A DNA stretch of 53,240 nucleotides from positions 1 through 53,240 of the forward strand of contig JAFDVU010000031.1 of assembly GCA_018268835.1 (NCBI GenBank). The letters are read 5' to 3'. This document shows positions 17,183 to 26,435 of this stretch, piece after piece. The position numbers were made by a program, and so were the translations under genes. This DNA is from Acidobacteriota bacterium. GTDB taxonomy: Bacteria; Acidobacteriota; Terriglobia; Bryobacterales; Bryobacteraceae. Each line of letters begins with the position of its first letter. Position 1 is the stretch's first letter. The notes below the pieces were generated by a model. The model was not told where the DNA came from. It searched no databases and worked only from the letters and a program-made list of their open reading frames with translations.

Positions 17183-17956
17183 TTACCGGACCCAGGCTTC
17201 CACGCCGCGTAAGATCACAGCCGCGCCGGCGATCCCGGCTAATGCGGCCGTGCCGGCGGCGCCTGCGCCGCGCCGCTTGGTTTCCTCATGTACCGCATGA
17301 TATCCCAGGTAGAACAGCCAGCCGGCGGCGATGCCGACCGGGTAGGTGATCCATTGCGAGCCCAGGTGCGGACCCGCCAGCAGGCCGACCGCGCCGCCGA
17401 TCAAGGTGGCGCCCTCGGCGACGATGGCCCAACCCGCCGCCGCGCCCCGCGAGCGTACGCTGGCGCGGAGGATGCCGCCGAGCGCGAGGCCCTCCGGGAC
17501 CTTGTGCAGCGCGATGGCCAGCGGCACCGCGACGCGCAAGCCCAGAGGCACCGAAAGCTCCACCGTCGCGATGCTCCAGCCGTCGAGGAAGCTGTGCACA
17601 GCGGCCGCGGCTATCAGCGGCGCGGCGAAGCCATGCAGTTCCGTGGAGCAGGAGTTGTGGTCGTGATCGTGCGAGCAGGTGGGACAGACCCGGTAGACGT
17701 ACCGGTTCACCAGCAGCAGCGCGCCGTAGCCGGCGCCGAAGAGCAGCAGACTCGTCAGCCAGCCGATCTCGCCGGCCAGTTCCGGCACCAGGCCGAACAC
17801 AGCCACCCCCAGCAGCACACCGGCGCTGAACGGCACCACAACCCGCGCGCGCTGCCTGAGACCGGTGAGCCAGAGGCCCACGGCTGCGCCGGCAATGCCC
17901 ACGGCGGCGGCAAGGGCGGGTGCGGTAATCCCTGAAAACGGTGAAATTCCGGACAA
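17183..17956 (-). CDS. ZIP-family divalent metal transporter
   Basis: ZIP proteins carry zinc, iron or other divalent metals into the cytoplasm. The product has about eight helices, the helix-4 motif HSFLDG and the helix-5 motif HKVPEG, which build the binuclear metal site, and a loop CPTCSHDHDHNSCSTELH rich in His and Cys. The frame is open upstream to 18073, but that part translates a dispersed repeat and looks non-coding, so I place the start at TTG 17956 (257 residues). This start has no strong ribosome-binding site and is tentative. Confidence 0.85.
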   Translation of the reverse strand: MSGISPFSGITAPALAAAVGIAGAAVGLWLTGLRQRARVVVPFSAGVLLGVAVFGLVPELAGEIGWLTSLLLFGAGYGALLLVNRYVYRVCPTCSHDHDHNSCSTELHGFAAPLIAAAAVHSFLDGWSIATVELSVPLGLRVAVPLAIALHKVPEGLALGGILRASVRSRGAAAGWAIVAEGATLIGGAVGLLAGPHLGSQWITYPVGIAAGWLFYLGYHAVHEETKRRGAGAAGTAALAGIAGAAVILRGVEAWVR

Positions 17957-18025
17957 GACTCTACTGTAACCCGTACCGGGCTCTCCGCGACGTGGCGCGA
18001 GCGCCCCTGGCAGCCCGCGGCAAAA

Positions 18026-18051
18026 GTCGCTCCCTGACGGTCGCGGCTCCG
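18026..18051 (-). repeat. Dispersed repeat, copy A
   Basis: On the minus strand this reads CGGAGC, one base, GCGACCGT, one base, AGGGAGCG. It matches the element at 44138-44163 at 23 of 26 positions by eye. Here it lies between the divergent ZIP and maeB genes; the other copy lies inside a coding region. Confidence 0.6.
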
Positions 18052-18157
18052 TCACTTGTTGAAACGGCACCACCCGCGCACTTCTGTCGTGGGCTGCTTG
18101 ACCCCCTCGAAAGGGTGGGGCCTTTCGTAAATGCTTCTGTTGAATAAGACTACAAGG

Positions 18158-18184
18158 TATAATACTCCGCAGAGAGGCCTATTC
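18158..18184 (+). promoter_or_regulatory. maeB promoter -10 box and ribosome-binding site
   Basis: A perfect TATAAT occurs at 18158-18163 with a weak -35 (TTCTGT at 18135). AGAGAGG at 18171-18177 lies seven bases before the ATG at 18185. A C/G hairpin (about 18102-18120) lies just upstream. Unlike many genes here, maeB therefore seems to have a leader with a normal ribosome-binding site. Confidence 0.6.
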
Positions 18185-20482
18185 ATGAAGATCCGTCCCG
18201 AAGACGCGCTGGAGTACCACTCCTCATCGCCCGCCGGCAAATTGTCGGTGACCCCGACCAAGCCGTGCCGTACGCAGCGCGACCTGTCACTCGCCTACAC
18301 GCCAGGCGTCGCCGTGCCCTGCCTGGAAATCGAGCGCGATCCCAGCCTCGCCTATAAATACACTGCAAAGGGCAATCTGGTGGCCGTGATCAGCAACGGC
18401 ACCGCGGTGCTCGGACTCGGCAACATCGGTGCTCTCGCCGGAAAGCCGGTCATGGAGGGCAAGAGCGTATTGTTTAAGCGGTTCGCCGATATCGATGTGT
18501 TCGATATCGAACTGAACACGGAAAAGCCGGACGAAATCATCCGTACCTGCCAGATTCTGGAACCCACCTTCGGCGGCATCAACCTGGAAGACATCAAGGC
18601 GCCGGAGTGCTTCTACATCGAGGAAGAACTCAAGCGCACGATGAACATCCCGGTATTCCACGACGACCAGCACGGAACCGCGATCATCAGCGGCGCCGGA
18701 CTGCTCAACGCGCTGGAGATTTCGGGCAAGGACATCGCCGAGATCAAGGTGGTCTTCAACGGGGCGGGCGCCAGCGCCATCTCCTGCGCCGCGCACTACG
18801 TGCGGCTGGGAGTGCGGGTAGAGAACATCGTGATGTGCGACACCAAGGGGGTGATCTACGAGGGCCGCACAGAGCACATGAACGCCTACAAGGCACGCTA
18901 CGCGTCGAAGACCAGCGCGCGCACGCTGACTGAAGCGCTGGTGGGCGCGGACGTGTTCTTCGGTCTTTCGAGCGGCGGCTGCGTGACCGGGGACATGGTG
19001 AAGACCATGGCGCCGAACCCGATCATCTTCGCGCTGGCCAATCCGGACCCCGAGATTTCCTACGATGTCGCGCTAGCCGCGCGGCCCGACGCCATCGTCG
19101 CCACCGGCCGCAGCGACTATCCCAACCAGGTGAACAACGTCCTGGGCTTCCCCTTCATCTTCCGCGGCGCGCTCGACGTGCGCGCGACGACAATCAACGA
19201 CGAAATGAAACTGGCCGCCACCCGCGCGCTGGCCGCGCTGGCCAAGGCCGACGTGCCGGATAGCGTGCTGCGCGCCTACTCGATCGACCGCCTTGAGTTC
19301 GGCCGCGATTACATCATCCCGAAGCCGTTCGATCCGCGGGTGCTGATCTGGGAGGCGTCGGCCGTCGCGCAGGCGGCGATGGAGACCGGGGTCGCGCGCC
19401 AGCCGGTGGATATCAAGGCGTATCGGGAGGAACTGGAGCGCCGGCTCGGCCGCGCGTATGAAGTCATGCGCGCCATGATCAACAAAGCCCAGAAGCAGCC
19501 CAAGCGCGTGGTCTTCACCGAGGGCGAACAGGGCAAGATCCTGCGCGCCTGCCAGATCCTGATCGACGAAAAGATCGCGATTCCGATCCTGCTCGGCCAC
19601 GAGGAGAAGATCCGCGCCAAGGCGGCGGACCTGCGCCTGCACCTCAACGGGATCGAGATCATCGAGCCAGGGAAGTTCGCCCGCCTGGAAGAGTACACCG
19701 AGGAATACTACAACCTGCGCCAGCGCAAGGGCATCACCCGTACCGAAGCCGAGAACGAGATCCTCAACCCGGTGACGTTCGGCAGCATGATGGTACGGCT
19801 CAACGACGCCGACGCCATCATCGGCGGCCTGACCACGCACTACCCGGACACGATCCGGCCGGCGCTGCAGGTGATCGAAGTGCGGCCGGAGGTTCACAAG
19901 GTAGCCGGTGTGTACGTGCTGATCACGGCCAAGGGCGACCTGTACTTCCTGGCCGACGCCACGGTGAACATCGAGCCGACCGCCGAGGAACTGGCCGAAA
20001 TCGCGATCATGGCGGCGGAAAAGTGCCGGCGCTTCAACCAGGAGCCGCGCGTCGCCATGCTGAGTTTCTCCAACTTCGGCAGCACGCGCCACGCGCTCTC
20101 CGATAAGGTCCGCCGCGCTACGGACCTGGTCCGGCAGCGCGCGCCGGGGCTAATGGTGGATGGCGAGATGCAGGCCGATACCGCGGTGGTGCCGCAGATC
20201 ATCGACGAAACCTACCCGTTCAGCACGCTGAAGGGCGGGGCTAACGTGCTGGTGTTCCCGAATCTGGAAGCCGGGAACATCGCCTACAAACTGCTGCAAC
20301 GCATCGGCGGAGCGGAGTGCATCGGGCCTCTGTTGACGGGGCTGAGCCGTCCGATCCACGTACTGCAGCGCGGCAGCGAAGTCAACGATATCGTGCACGT
20401 GGCCGCGGTCGCGGTAGTGGATGCGCAGGAGGTCGGCAAGCCCTACAAGACGCTCGCCTCGGCGGCTGCCGTGCGCCGGTAA
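18185..20482 (+). CDS. maeB: NADP-dependent malic enzyme with phosphotransacetylase-like domain (MaeB type)
   Basis: MaeB oxidatively decarboxylates malate to pyruvate with NADP, making NADPH. The 765-residue product matches the MaeB length (about 760). The malic-enzyme half (1-430) has YTPGVAVPC, the metal-binding segment [11 protein letters not shown] near residue 157 and the Rossmann GAGASA near 192. The second half (about 435-765) is a phosphotransacetylase-like domain ([30 protein letters not shown] region), which in MaeB proteins is regulatory and responds to acetyl-CoA. It starts at the ATG with a good ribosome-binding site and ends before a strong hairpin. Confidence 0.95.
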   Translation: MKIRPEDALEYHSSSPAGKLSVTPTKPCRTQRDLSLAYTPGVAVPCLEIERDPSLAYKYTAKGNLVAVISNGTAVLGLGNIGALAGKPVMEGKSVLFKRFADIDVFDIELNTEKPDEIIRTCQILEPTFGGINLEDIKAPECFYIEEELKRTMNIPVFHDDQHGTAIISGAGLLNALEISGKDIAEIKVVFNGAGASAISCAAHYVRLGVRVENIVMCDTKGVIYEGRTEHMNAYKARYASKTSARTLTEALVGADVFFGLSSGGCVTGDMVKTMAPNPIIFALANPDPEISYDVALAARPDAIVATGRSDYPNQVNNVLGFPFIFRGALDVRATTINDEMKLAATRALAALAKADVPDSVLRAYSIDRLEFGRDYIIPKPFDPRVLIWEASAVAQAAMETGVARQPVDIKAYREELERRLGRAYEVMRAMINKAQKQPKRVVFTEGEQGKILRACQILIDEKIAIPILLGHEEKIRAKAADLRLHLNGIEIIEPGKFARLEEYTEEYYNLRQRKGITRTEAENEILNPVTFGSMMVRLNDADAIIGGLTTHYPDTIRPALQVIEVRPEVHKVAGVYVLITAKGDLYFLADATVNIEPTAEELAEIAIMAAEKCRRFNQEPRVAMLSFSNFGSTRHALSDKVRRATDLVRQRAPGLMVDGEMQADTAVVPQIIDETYPFSTLKGGANVLVFPNLEAGNIAYKLLQRIGGAECIGPLLTGLSRPIHVLQRGSEVNDIVHVAAVAVVDAQEVGKPYKTLASAAAVRR

Positions 20483-20489
20483 ACAGAAA

Positions 20490-20521
20490 GCGGCGCCGGC
20501 CATTTCGATGGCCGGCGCCGC
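20490..20521 (+). terminator. Strong hairpin after maeB
   Basis: A perfect 14-base-pair GC stem (20490-20503 with 20508-20521) closes a TTCG tetraloop eight bases after the maeB stop. There is no T run, so it is either a factor-dependent or bidirectional terminator or an RNA-stabilising element. Confidence 0.7.
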
Positions 20522-20537
20522 GTAAAGGTGGAAATCC

Positions 20538-20556
20538 CGGCGGGCTACGCCCGCCG
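20538..20556. terminator. Second hairpin between convergent genes
   Basis: CGGCGGGC and GCCCGCCG form an eight-base-pair stem around TAC. It lies just after the cytochrome c gene in that gene's direction and 17 bases from the maeB hairpin. It may terminate the cytochrome transcript or be a dispersed GC palindrome. Confidence 0.5.
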
Positions 20557-20573
20557 CAGGCTGGTGCAGGACC

Positions 20574-21062
20574 TTACTGCACGTCCGCGGGGTCCACAGC
20601 GGTGCGCGATCCACTCGCCGCAAAGCGGATGTAGGCCACGATATCGGCCAGGTCCTTGGCGTCGATTTTAGCCTTGGCCGGTGGATGCTGCCACTTGTCG
20701 TTTCCCGACTTAGTAACATCCGCCGCGGCCAGGACTTTCTTCTCCGGCGGGTTCTTCGATAGATCGAAGATCACCAGCTTGTCACCTTCTTTGCCGGCGG
20801 TGTAGCCGGGGAAGGAATCGCCTTCCTTGGTCTTCACCATCTCCACGTATTGGGTGACGCTGGAGTGAACAGCCATGGCGATGGCTGCCGGCGCGAGTCT
20901 CCCGATCGCCTTCAGGTCCGGCCCTACCGCCGTCCCCTTTCCTTTCAGCGCATGACACCCTCCACAACCTTTCTCCTGATTGAAGAAGAGGGCTTCTCCA
21001 CGCTCAATCTGCGTCTGCGACGAGGCGGCTTGGGCGAACAGCAGCAGGACAGTCCAGATCAT
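20574..21062 (-). CDS. Exported cytochrome c, Pirellula/Verrucomicrobium-type haem-binding domain
   Basis: A 162-residue exported mono-haem protein. After the signal peptide (about 1-16) comes ALFFNQEKGCGGCHALKGKGTAVGPDL, with the CxxCH haem site and the GPDL motif typical of the TIGR02603-like domain common in planctomycetes and acidobacteria. The later IVAYIRFA segment is the closing helix of a cytochrome c fold. It probably passes electrons in the periplasm, but no partner dehydrogenase is adjacent. It converges with maeB across two hairpins. Confidence 0.85.
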   Translation of the reverse strand: MIWTVLLLFAQAASSQTQIERGEALFFNQEKGCGGCHALKGKGTAVGPDLKAIGRLAPAAIAMAVHSSVTQYVEMVKTKEGDSFPGYTAGKEGDKLVIFDLSKNPPEKKVLAAADVTKSGNDKWQHPPAKAKIDAKDLADIVAYIRFAASGSRTAVDPADVQ

Positions 21063-21137
21063 AATGCAAGGCTCCCTTTCTGGGGCGACTCCATTATATC
21101 TGGATATTCGGGTCCTGTAGTAAAATTCAGCGAATTT

Positions 21138-24100
21138 TCATATTCGGCTGCGGAAGGCGTAGCTGCCCGAACCGACTTCGAAAACGGCGGCCGCGCCATC
21201 CATCCGTAAGAACTTGATGCCGCGGGAGTTCCCGGCCGGCAATCCACCCTCGGTCACACTCGCGGCGGAGGCCGCCGGTACCCACACGGTGGCGGTCGTG
21301 TTGGCCGGAATGGTCACATCCAGTGCGAAGGCGCCGGCTTCCCGTTTCCAGGAACTGGCAATCCTGCCGTAAGGCGATTCGTGCGACGCCTTGACCGAGG
21401 TCAACCCCTCCACCGGATAGGGGTGCAGCAGGATGTGGTGAAAGCCGGGGTCGTCGGGGTCGGGGCGAATGCCGGCGAGGTATTCGTACATCCACACGCC
21501 CAAGTCGCCGATTTGCATGACGTGATTGCCGGAGTTCATGGCCGGATCGGCGGTATCGCCGTTCCACAGCTCCCAGACGGTCGTGGCGCCTTTGGAGACC
21601 ATGTAGCCCCAACCGGGATAGGTCTTCTGTGTCGCGATCTGGAAGGCGACATCGGGGCGGCCGTTTTCGCTCAGGGTGCGCATGAGCCACTGCGCGCCGA
21701 CCAGACCGGTGCCGACGTGGCCGTCGCTCTCCTTTTCGATTCTGTTGATGAGGGAAGCGAATACGGTCTCGCGGTTTTCCGGCGGGGTCATGCCGAAGGC
21801 CAGCGGCAGGATGCTGGAAGTTTGCGTGCCGTTGCCGTAGTAGCCCTTGGCCGGGTCGAAGAACTTCGCCTGAAACGCGGCGCGCATTTCGGTGGCGAGG
21901 GTTTCGAACTCGTTGGCGTCCGCCTCGTGGCCAAGCAGGCGGGCGAACCGCGCCATCTGCCGGTTCATCATGTAGAAGTAGGCGGTGGCGAGCAGGGTGC
22001 CGTCGGTCTTGCGCGCGGGATCCTGCGAATGGATCAGCTTGGGATTCTCCGGCGGCACGCACCAGTCGCCGTAGGTGTCCTTCGGCTGGAGATTGTCCTT
22101 GACGAAGCCGCGCATGTGCTCGATCCAGCGCTTCATCGCCGGGTAATTGCGTTCGACCACTCGCAGATCGGCGTACTGATCGTAGAGCATGTTCGGCACC
22201 TGGATGAAGGTGCTGGGCCAGGTGACGTCGTCGTTGTAGAGCACCCAGTAGTTCGGGGCCACGTCGGGGATGCTGCCGTTGGCGCGCTGCGTGTCGGCGA
22301 TATCGGTCTCCCACTTGGAGTAGAACGCGGCCACGTCGAAGAGGTAGCTTTCGCTGCGGCTGACCACGCTGCGGTCGCCGAGCCAGCCCTGGCGCTCGTC
22401 GCGCTGCGGGCAATCCGTGGGAATGCTGCGATAGTTGCCGCGCACCCCCCAGACGATGTTGTGGTGGATCTGGTTGAGCAGCGTGTTGGACGAGGTGAAA
22501 TCCGCGATGGGCGTGAGGTTGTCGGAGACTACGCGGCCGGAGAGCGAGGCCGGCGTGGGGGTGCCGGGGTAGCCGGTGACTTCGACGAAGCGGAAGCCGT
22601 GATAGGTGAATCGCGGCTCCCACACTTCGGCGGCGCCGCCCTTGAGCGTGTAGAAATCGGTGGCGCGGGCCGAGCGCAGGTTGTCCACGTAAAGCTCGCC
22701 ATCGGGAGTGAGGGTTTCGGCATGGCGCAGGCGGACCTGCGCGCCCTTGGGGCCGCGCACCGTGAGGCGCGTCCACCCGACCATGTTCTGCCCCATATCG
22801 AAGATGAAGACGCCGGGGCGGATCTGCTTCACGGAAACCGGCCGCAGCGTCTGGGTCACGCGCAAGGGCTCGGACATCTGCGCGACCAGCGCACCCTTGG
22901 GCGCTTCCACGACCTGCGCGGGCTGCCAGGATCCATCGTTGAAGCCGGCGCGGTCCCAACCGGGAATTTCGGCGCGCGCGTCGTACTCTTCGCCGTCGTA
23001 TTCGTTGTTGGCGCGGATGGGTCCGGCGGTGGTGATTTTCCAGGTGGGGTCGGTGACGATTTGCGCGGTGGTGCCGTCGGTGTATTCGATCTCGAGCTGG
23101 AGGCGCGCGCGCGGATAGCCGAAGTTGCGCATCCCGATGGGCACGGTCACGCGCGGCGCCCAGAAGCGGCCGTTGCCGAGGATGAGACCGAGCGCGTTCT
23201 CGCCGGCGGCGAGGCGGCTGGTGACGTCGTAAGTTACGTAGAAGGCTCGCTGGTCATAATCGGAGAGGTTGGGTTGAAGGACGTCGCTGCCGATCCTGGC
23301 GCCGTTGACGTACAACTCGAAGAGGCCCAGTCCGCTCACATAGGCCGTGGCGCGGCGGATGCCGGCGTGAAGGGAGAACTGTTTGCGCAGGTAGCGCGCC
23401 GGAAGGGCGCGTTCTTCCTGGTAGCCGATTTCGCCCCACGGTTGCATCCCGTAGGCGCCGAGGTCCTCGACCGCGCCATCGGGAGACTTCCACTCCGCCG
23501 ACGTGACCAGGCGCGCCGGGTCGCCCTGCTGGAACTCCAGGGGGAAGGCGGCGATGAAGCCGGAGCGCTGGCGCGCCGGCTGCGCGGTAACCGAGATCGC
23601 GTTATCGCCGGGTTTGAGGAAGCGATCGATGTCCCACACCATGGGCGAGCGCACGCCGCTGGAGCGACCCACGGCACGGCCGTTGATGGTGAGTTCGAAG
23701 CCGGAATCGGCCGCGATCACGGTTTCCGCGCGCTTGAGTTTGCGCCCGGCGGGCACACTGAGGGTGGCGGTAAACGTCCTGGGACCGGGGCCGGGAGCCC
23801 AGATCCAGCGCGCGGTGCGCAGGTGGCGGAACGGGCTGTTGGGATTGTGGTACGGTGCGGTTTCATCCAGCCCGATCCACTGCGCCTTCCAGTCGGAAGC
23901 CGCCAGCAGCCCCATCGACCAGCGCGCCGGATCGCTCCACGGCGATGCCGCGTCCTTCTCGTCCCACACCCGGACCTTCCAGTAGACCTGCGCGCCGCTG
24001 GCGAGCGGTTTGCCGGCGTAGACCACCTGGATGGAGCGGGGCGAATCGACTTTTCCGGAGTCCCACAGGTCGGCGCGTCCGGCGGCGAGTGCGTCTGCGG

Positions 24101-24299
24101 ACGATGCCGCCTGCACCTGGAATGCGGTCTGCCGCACACCGCGCGCGGCAGGATTCACCGGGGTGACGAGCCAGCTCAGGCGGGGCTGGGTCGCGTCGAT
24201 GCCCCGCGGGTCGACGCGGTATTCCGTGCGCAGTCCGGCGGCGCGGACCTGCGCGCCCAGCGACGCGGCCAGGTAAAGGAACGTAATCGCGAGTTTCAT
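21138..24299 (-). CDS. Exported alpha-L-rhamnosidase (GH78)
   Basis: A 1053-residue exported glycoside hydrolase. After the signal peptide (1-20) come the N-terminal beta domains (GLRTEYRVDPRGIDATQPRLSWLV is the typical family opening), two jelly-roll modules and the (alpha/alpha)6 barrel. The barrel holds DCPQRDERQGWLGD near residue 629, containing the acidic residues of the GH78 active site, and WELWNGD near 907. The enzyme removes terminal alpha-L-rhamnose from plant or bacterial glycans. It diverges from a heparinase-like lyase gene, with only 31 bases between the two start codons, so both are probably expressed together for glycan use. Confidence 0.94.
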   Translation of the reverse strand: MKLAITFLYLAASLGAQVRAAGLRTEYRVDPRGIDATQPRLSWLVTPVNPAARGVRQTAFQVQAASSADALAAGRADLWDSGKVDSPRSIQVVYAGKPLASGAQVYWKVRVWDEKDAASPWSDPARWSMGLLAASDWKAQWIGLDETAPYHNPNSPFRHLRTARWIWAPGPGPRTFTATLSVPAGRKLKRAETVIAADSGFELTINGRAVGRSSGVRSPMVWDIDRFLKPGDNAISVTAQPARQRSGFIAAFPLEFQQGDPARLVTSAEWKSPDGAVEDLGAYGMQPWGEIGYQEERALPARYLRKQFSLHAGIRRATAYVSGLGLFELYVNGARIGSDVLQPNLSDYDQRAFYVTYDVTSRLAAGENALGLILGNGRFWAPRVTVPIGMRNFGYPRARLQLEIEYTDGTTAQIVTDPTWKITTAGPIRANNEYDGEEYDARAEIPGWDRAGFNDGSWQPAQVVEAPKGALVAQMSEPLRVTQTLRPVSVKQIRPGVFIFDMGQNMVGWTRLTVRGPKGAQVRLRHAETLTPDGELYVDNLRSARATDFYTLKGGAAEVWEPRFTYHGFRFVEVTGYPGTPTPASLSGRVVSDNLTPIADFTSSNTLLNQIHHNIVWGVRGNYRSIPTDCPQRDERQGWLGDRSVVSRSESYLFDVAAFYSKWETDIADTQRANGSIPDVAPNYWVLYNDDVTWPSTFIQVPNMLYDQYADLRVVERNYPAMKRWIEHMRGFVKDNLQPKDTYGDWCVPPENPKLIHSQDPARKTDGTLLATAYFYMMNRQMARFARLLGHEADANEFETLATEMRAAFQAKFFDPAKGYYGNGTQTSSILPLAFGMTPPENRETVFASLINRIEKESDGHVGTGLVGAQWLMRTLSENGRPDVAFQIATQKTYPGWGYMVSKGATTVWELWNGDTADPAMNSGNHVMQIGDLGVWMYEYLAGIRPDPDDPGFHHILLHPYPVEGLTSVKASHESPYGRIASSWKREAGAFALDVTIPANTTATVWVPAASAASVTEGGLPAGNSRGIKFLRMDGAAAVFEVGSGSYAFRSRI

Positions 24300-24330
24300 T
24301 TGGGCCTCTTGCGGTTAAACTGTCACCATT
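24300..24330. promoter_or_regulatory. Short divergent promoter between rhamnosidase and lyase
   Basis: The 31-base gap holds GGTTAAACTGTC. TAAACT (24316-24321) is a -10 candidate for the plus-strand lyase gene, nine bases before its ATG, and the same bases read AGTTTAACC on the other strand, a -10 candidate for the rhamnosidase. Both promoters would overlap. Confidence 0.45.
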
Positions 24331-26289
24331 ATGTCCGATTTCACGAGGCGCTCTCTTCTTGCCGGCGCGGCCCTGGCCCCGGCGTTCGCGGATGCGCAAA
24401 CCCAGCCGCGCACCGCGGCGGCGGCGCGGGCGGGCGGCGTGCCGGAACAACACTTGCTGACCAGCCGCTTCACGGCGCCGGCGCTGGAAAAGAGCCTGCT
24501 CGCGCGCGACAGGTGGCGTCCCTACGCGACCTGGAGCGATCGCGCCGCCTGGAGCGCATTGCCCGCCGCGGTGGCGGACAACGTGAAGCAGGCCGCGGCG
24601 GCGTATGACGGCAAGCCCTACCCGCTGCTGCCGGCGACCGTGTTCCTGGAGTACAAGCGCAACGGCAACCGATCGCGCTACGAGGAGATCGACTTCGGGC
24701 GCCGCTCGCACCTCCGCGCGCTGGTGCTGGCGGAGTGCGTGGAGGGCAAGGGGCGTCTGCTGGATCAGATCGTGGACGGCGTGTGGGCCATCTGCGAGGA
24801 GACCTTCTGGGGCATCCCGGCGCACCTGGGCGCGCAGAAGGCCGGCACCGGACTGCCGGATGTGAACGAGCCGATCATCGACCTGTTCGCCGCCGAGACG
24901 GCCGCCGGACTGGCGTGGATCGATTACCTGATCGGGCCGCAACTGGATACGGTCAACAAGCTGATCCGCGAGCGGGTGGAGCAGGAGATCGAGCGGCGCA
25001 TCCTGGCGGTGTACCGCACGCGCAACGACTTCGGCTGGATGGGCCTGCGGAATCCGAATCCGGTGAACAACTGGAATCCGTGGATCAATTCCAACGTGCT
25101 GACCTGCGCGCTGCTGATCGACCGCGATCCGGCGCGGCGGGCGCAGACCGTGCACAAGATCCTCACCAGCGTGGACCGCTTCCTGGACGGCTACCACCCC
25201 GACGGCGGCTGCGACGAAGGTCCGGGCTACTGGAGCCGCGCCGGGGCATCGATGTTCGAATGCCTGGACCTGCTGCGCTCGGCGAGTTCCGGCGCGGTGA
25301 ACTATTTCGACCTGCCGCTGGTGCGGCAGATCGGGGCGTACATCTATCGCGTGCAGATCTCCGGCGACTGGTACGTGAACTTCGCCGACGCGCCGGCGCG
25401 CGTGCATCCCGACGCCGACCTGGTGTACCGCTTCGGGCAGGCCGCCGGCGATCCGGCGATGGCCGGTTTCGGTGCCTGGCTGGCGCGCGGCCGCGCGCCG
25501 GGTCTGGAGAGCTTCGGACGCGCACTGCCCGCGATCTTCGGCTACGAGGAACTGCGGCGCGCCGAAGCGCGCGATCCGCTGCCGCGCGAAGCCTGGATGC
25601 CGGGCATCCAGGTGGCCACGGCGCGCGTAAAGACGGGTTCGGCGGATGGGCTGTATTTCGCGGCGCAGGGCGGGCACAACGCCGAAAGCCACAACCACAA
25701 CGACGTGGGCAACTTCATCGTGTACGCCAACGGCGAACCGGTGCTGATCGATGTCGGGGTGGAGACGTACACGGCGAAGACGTTCAGTTCCCACCGCTAC
25801 GAGATCTGGACCATGCAGAGCGCGTACCACAACCTGCCCACGATCAACGGCGTGATGCAGGGCGCGGGGCGGCAGTACGCCGCGCGCGAGGTGAGCTTCC
25901 GCAGCGACGACGCGGCGGCGGAGTTCGCGGCCGATATCGCGGCGGCGTATCCCACGGAAGCCGGGGTGCAACGCTGGCGGCGGGCGATCCGGCTGGACCG
26001 GGTGAAGAGTGAGGTTGCGGTGACCGATCGGTACACCCTCGGGGCGCCGGGCAGGATCGAGATGAGCCTGATGACGCCGTGCACGGTCAGGCAGGAGGGC
26101 GGCGGAATCGTGTTCGAAGGCCGGGCGAAACTGGCGGTCACGGGTCCGGGGGCGCCCTCTATCCGGGTGGAGGAGATCCCGATCCGGGATGCGCGCCTGC
26201 GCGGGAGTTGGGGCGGCATGCTGCGGCGGGTGCTGATCGCCTGGGAGCAGGCGCCGGCGAGCGGCGAGATCGTCATGCGAGTGAGCTAG
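24331..26289 (+). CDS. Exported heparinase II/III-family polysaccharide lyase
   Basis: A 652-residue protein with a Tat signal (TRRSLLAGAALAPAFADAQ). Residues about 60-400 form an all-alpha barrel, as in heparinase II/III and alginate lyases, and the C-terminal half carries GGHNAESHNHNDVGNFIVYANGEPVLIDVG near residue 451, the HxHND segment characteristic of the heparinase II/III C-terminal domain. Such lyases cleave uronate-containing glycans by beta-elimination. Paired with the divergent GH78 enzyme, a rhamnose- and uronate-containing glycan is a reasonable target, but this is inferred from context only. Confidence 0.87.
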   Translation: MSDFTRRSLLAGAALAPAFADAQTQPRTAAAARAGGVPEQHLLTSRFTAPALEKSLLARDRWRPYATWSDRAAWSALPAAVADNVKQAAAAYDGKPYPLLPATVFLEYKRNGNRSRYEEIDFGRRSHLRALVLAECVEGKGRLLDQIVDGVWAICEETFWGIPAHLGAQKAGTGLPDVNEPIIDLFAAETAAGLAWIDYLIGPQLDTVNKLIRERVEQEIERRILAVYRTRNDFGWMGLRNPNPVNNWNPWINSNVLTCALLIDRDPARRAQTVHKILTSVDRFLDGYHPDGGCDEGPGYWSRAGASMFECLDLLRSASSGAVNYFDLPLVRQIGAYIYRVQISGDWYVNFADAPARVHPDADLVYRFGQAAGDPAMAGFGAWLARGRAPGLESFGRALPAIFGYEELRRAEARDPLPREAWMPGIQVATARVKTGSADGLYFAAQGGHNAESHNHNDVGNFIVYANGEPVLIDVGVETYTAKTFSSHRYEIWTMQSAYHNLPTINGVMQGAGRQYAAREVSFRSDDAAAEFAADIAAAYPTEAGVQRWRRAIRLDRVKSEVAVTDRYTLGAPGRIEMSLMTPCTVRQEGGGIVFEGRAKLAVTGPGAPSIRVEEIPIRDARLRGSWGGMLRRVLIAWEQAPASGEIVMRVS

Positions 26290-26402
26290 GCGAACTGCGA
26301 AGAACGGGTTACGGCGCGCGCCGCCGGTGCGCGGCACCATAAAAAATTCCAATCCCACAGATAGAAACTTCTGCTTTCTCCGCCGGAATCGGGCATCGGA
26401 CA

Positions 26403-26433
26403 ATGGACGTTATCCCCGTTGATAAGGGTCCAT
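26403..26433 (+). promoter_or_regulatory. Hairpin sequestering the amtB ribosome-binding site
   Basis: ATGGAC (26403-26408) pairs with GTCCAT (26428-26433) and TTATC (26410-26414) with GATAA (26421-26425), closing a six-base loop. The Shine-Dalgarno AAGGG (26424-26428) lies in the 3' arm, seven bases before the amtB ATG, so the fold would hide it. This suggests control of amtB translation by RNA structure. Confidence 0.5.
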
Positions 26434-26435
26434 GA

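Noticed and set aside
17957..18073. N-terminal extension of the ZIP transporter
   Set aside because: The sequence covers the dispersed repeat and translates to residues unlike a membrane protein start.
21381..24608. Open frame of 1075 codons antisense to the rhamnosidase
   Set aside because: Composition and lack of motifs show it is a shadow of the GH78 gene; the same holds for the frame at 23863-26403 opposite the lyase and for 8975-11251.
26290..26402. Sigma-54 promoter before amtB
   Set aside because: GGCAC occurs near 26331, but no TTGC element follows at the required spacing.
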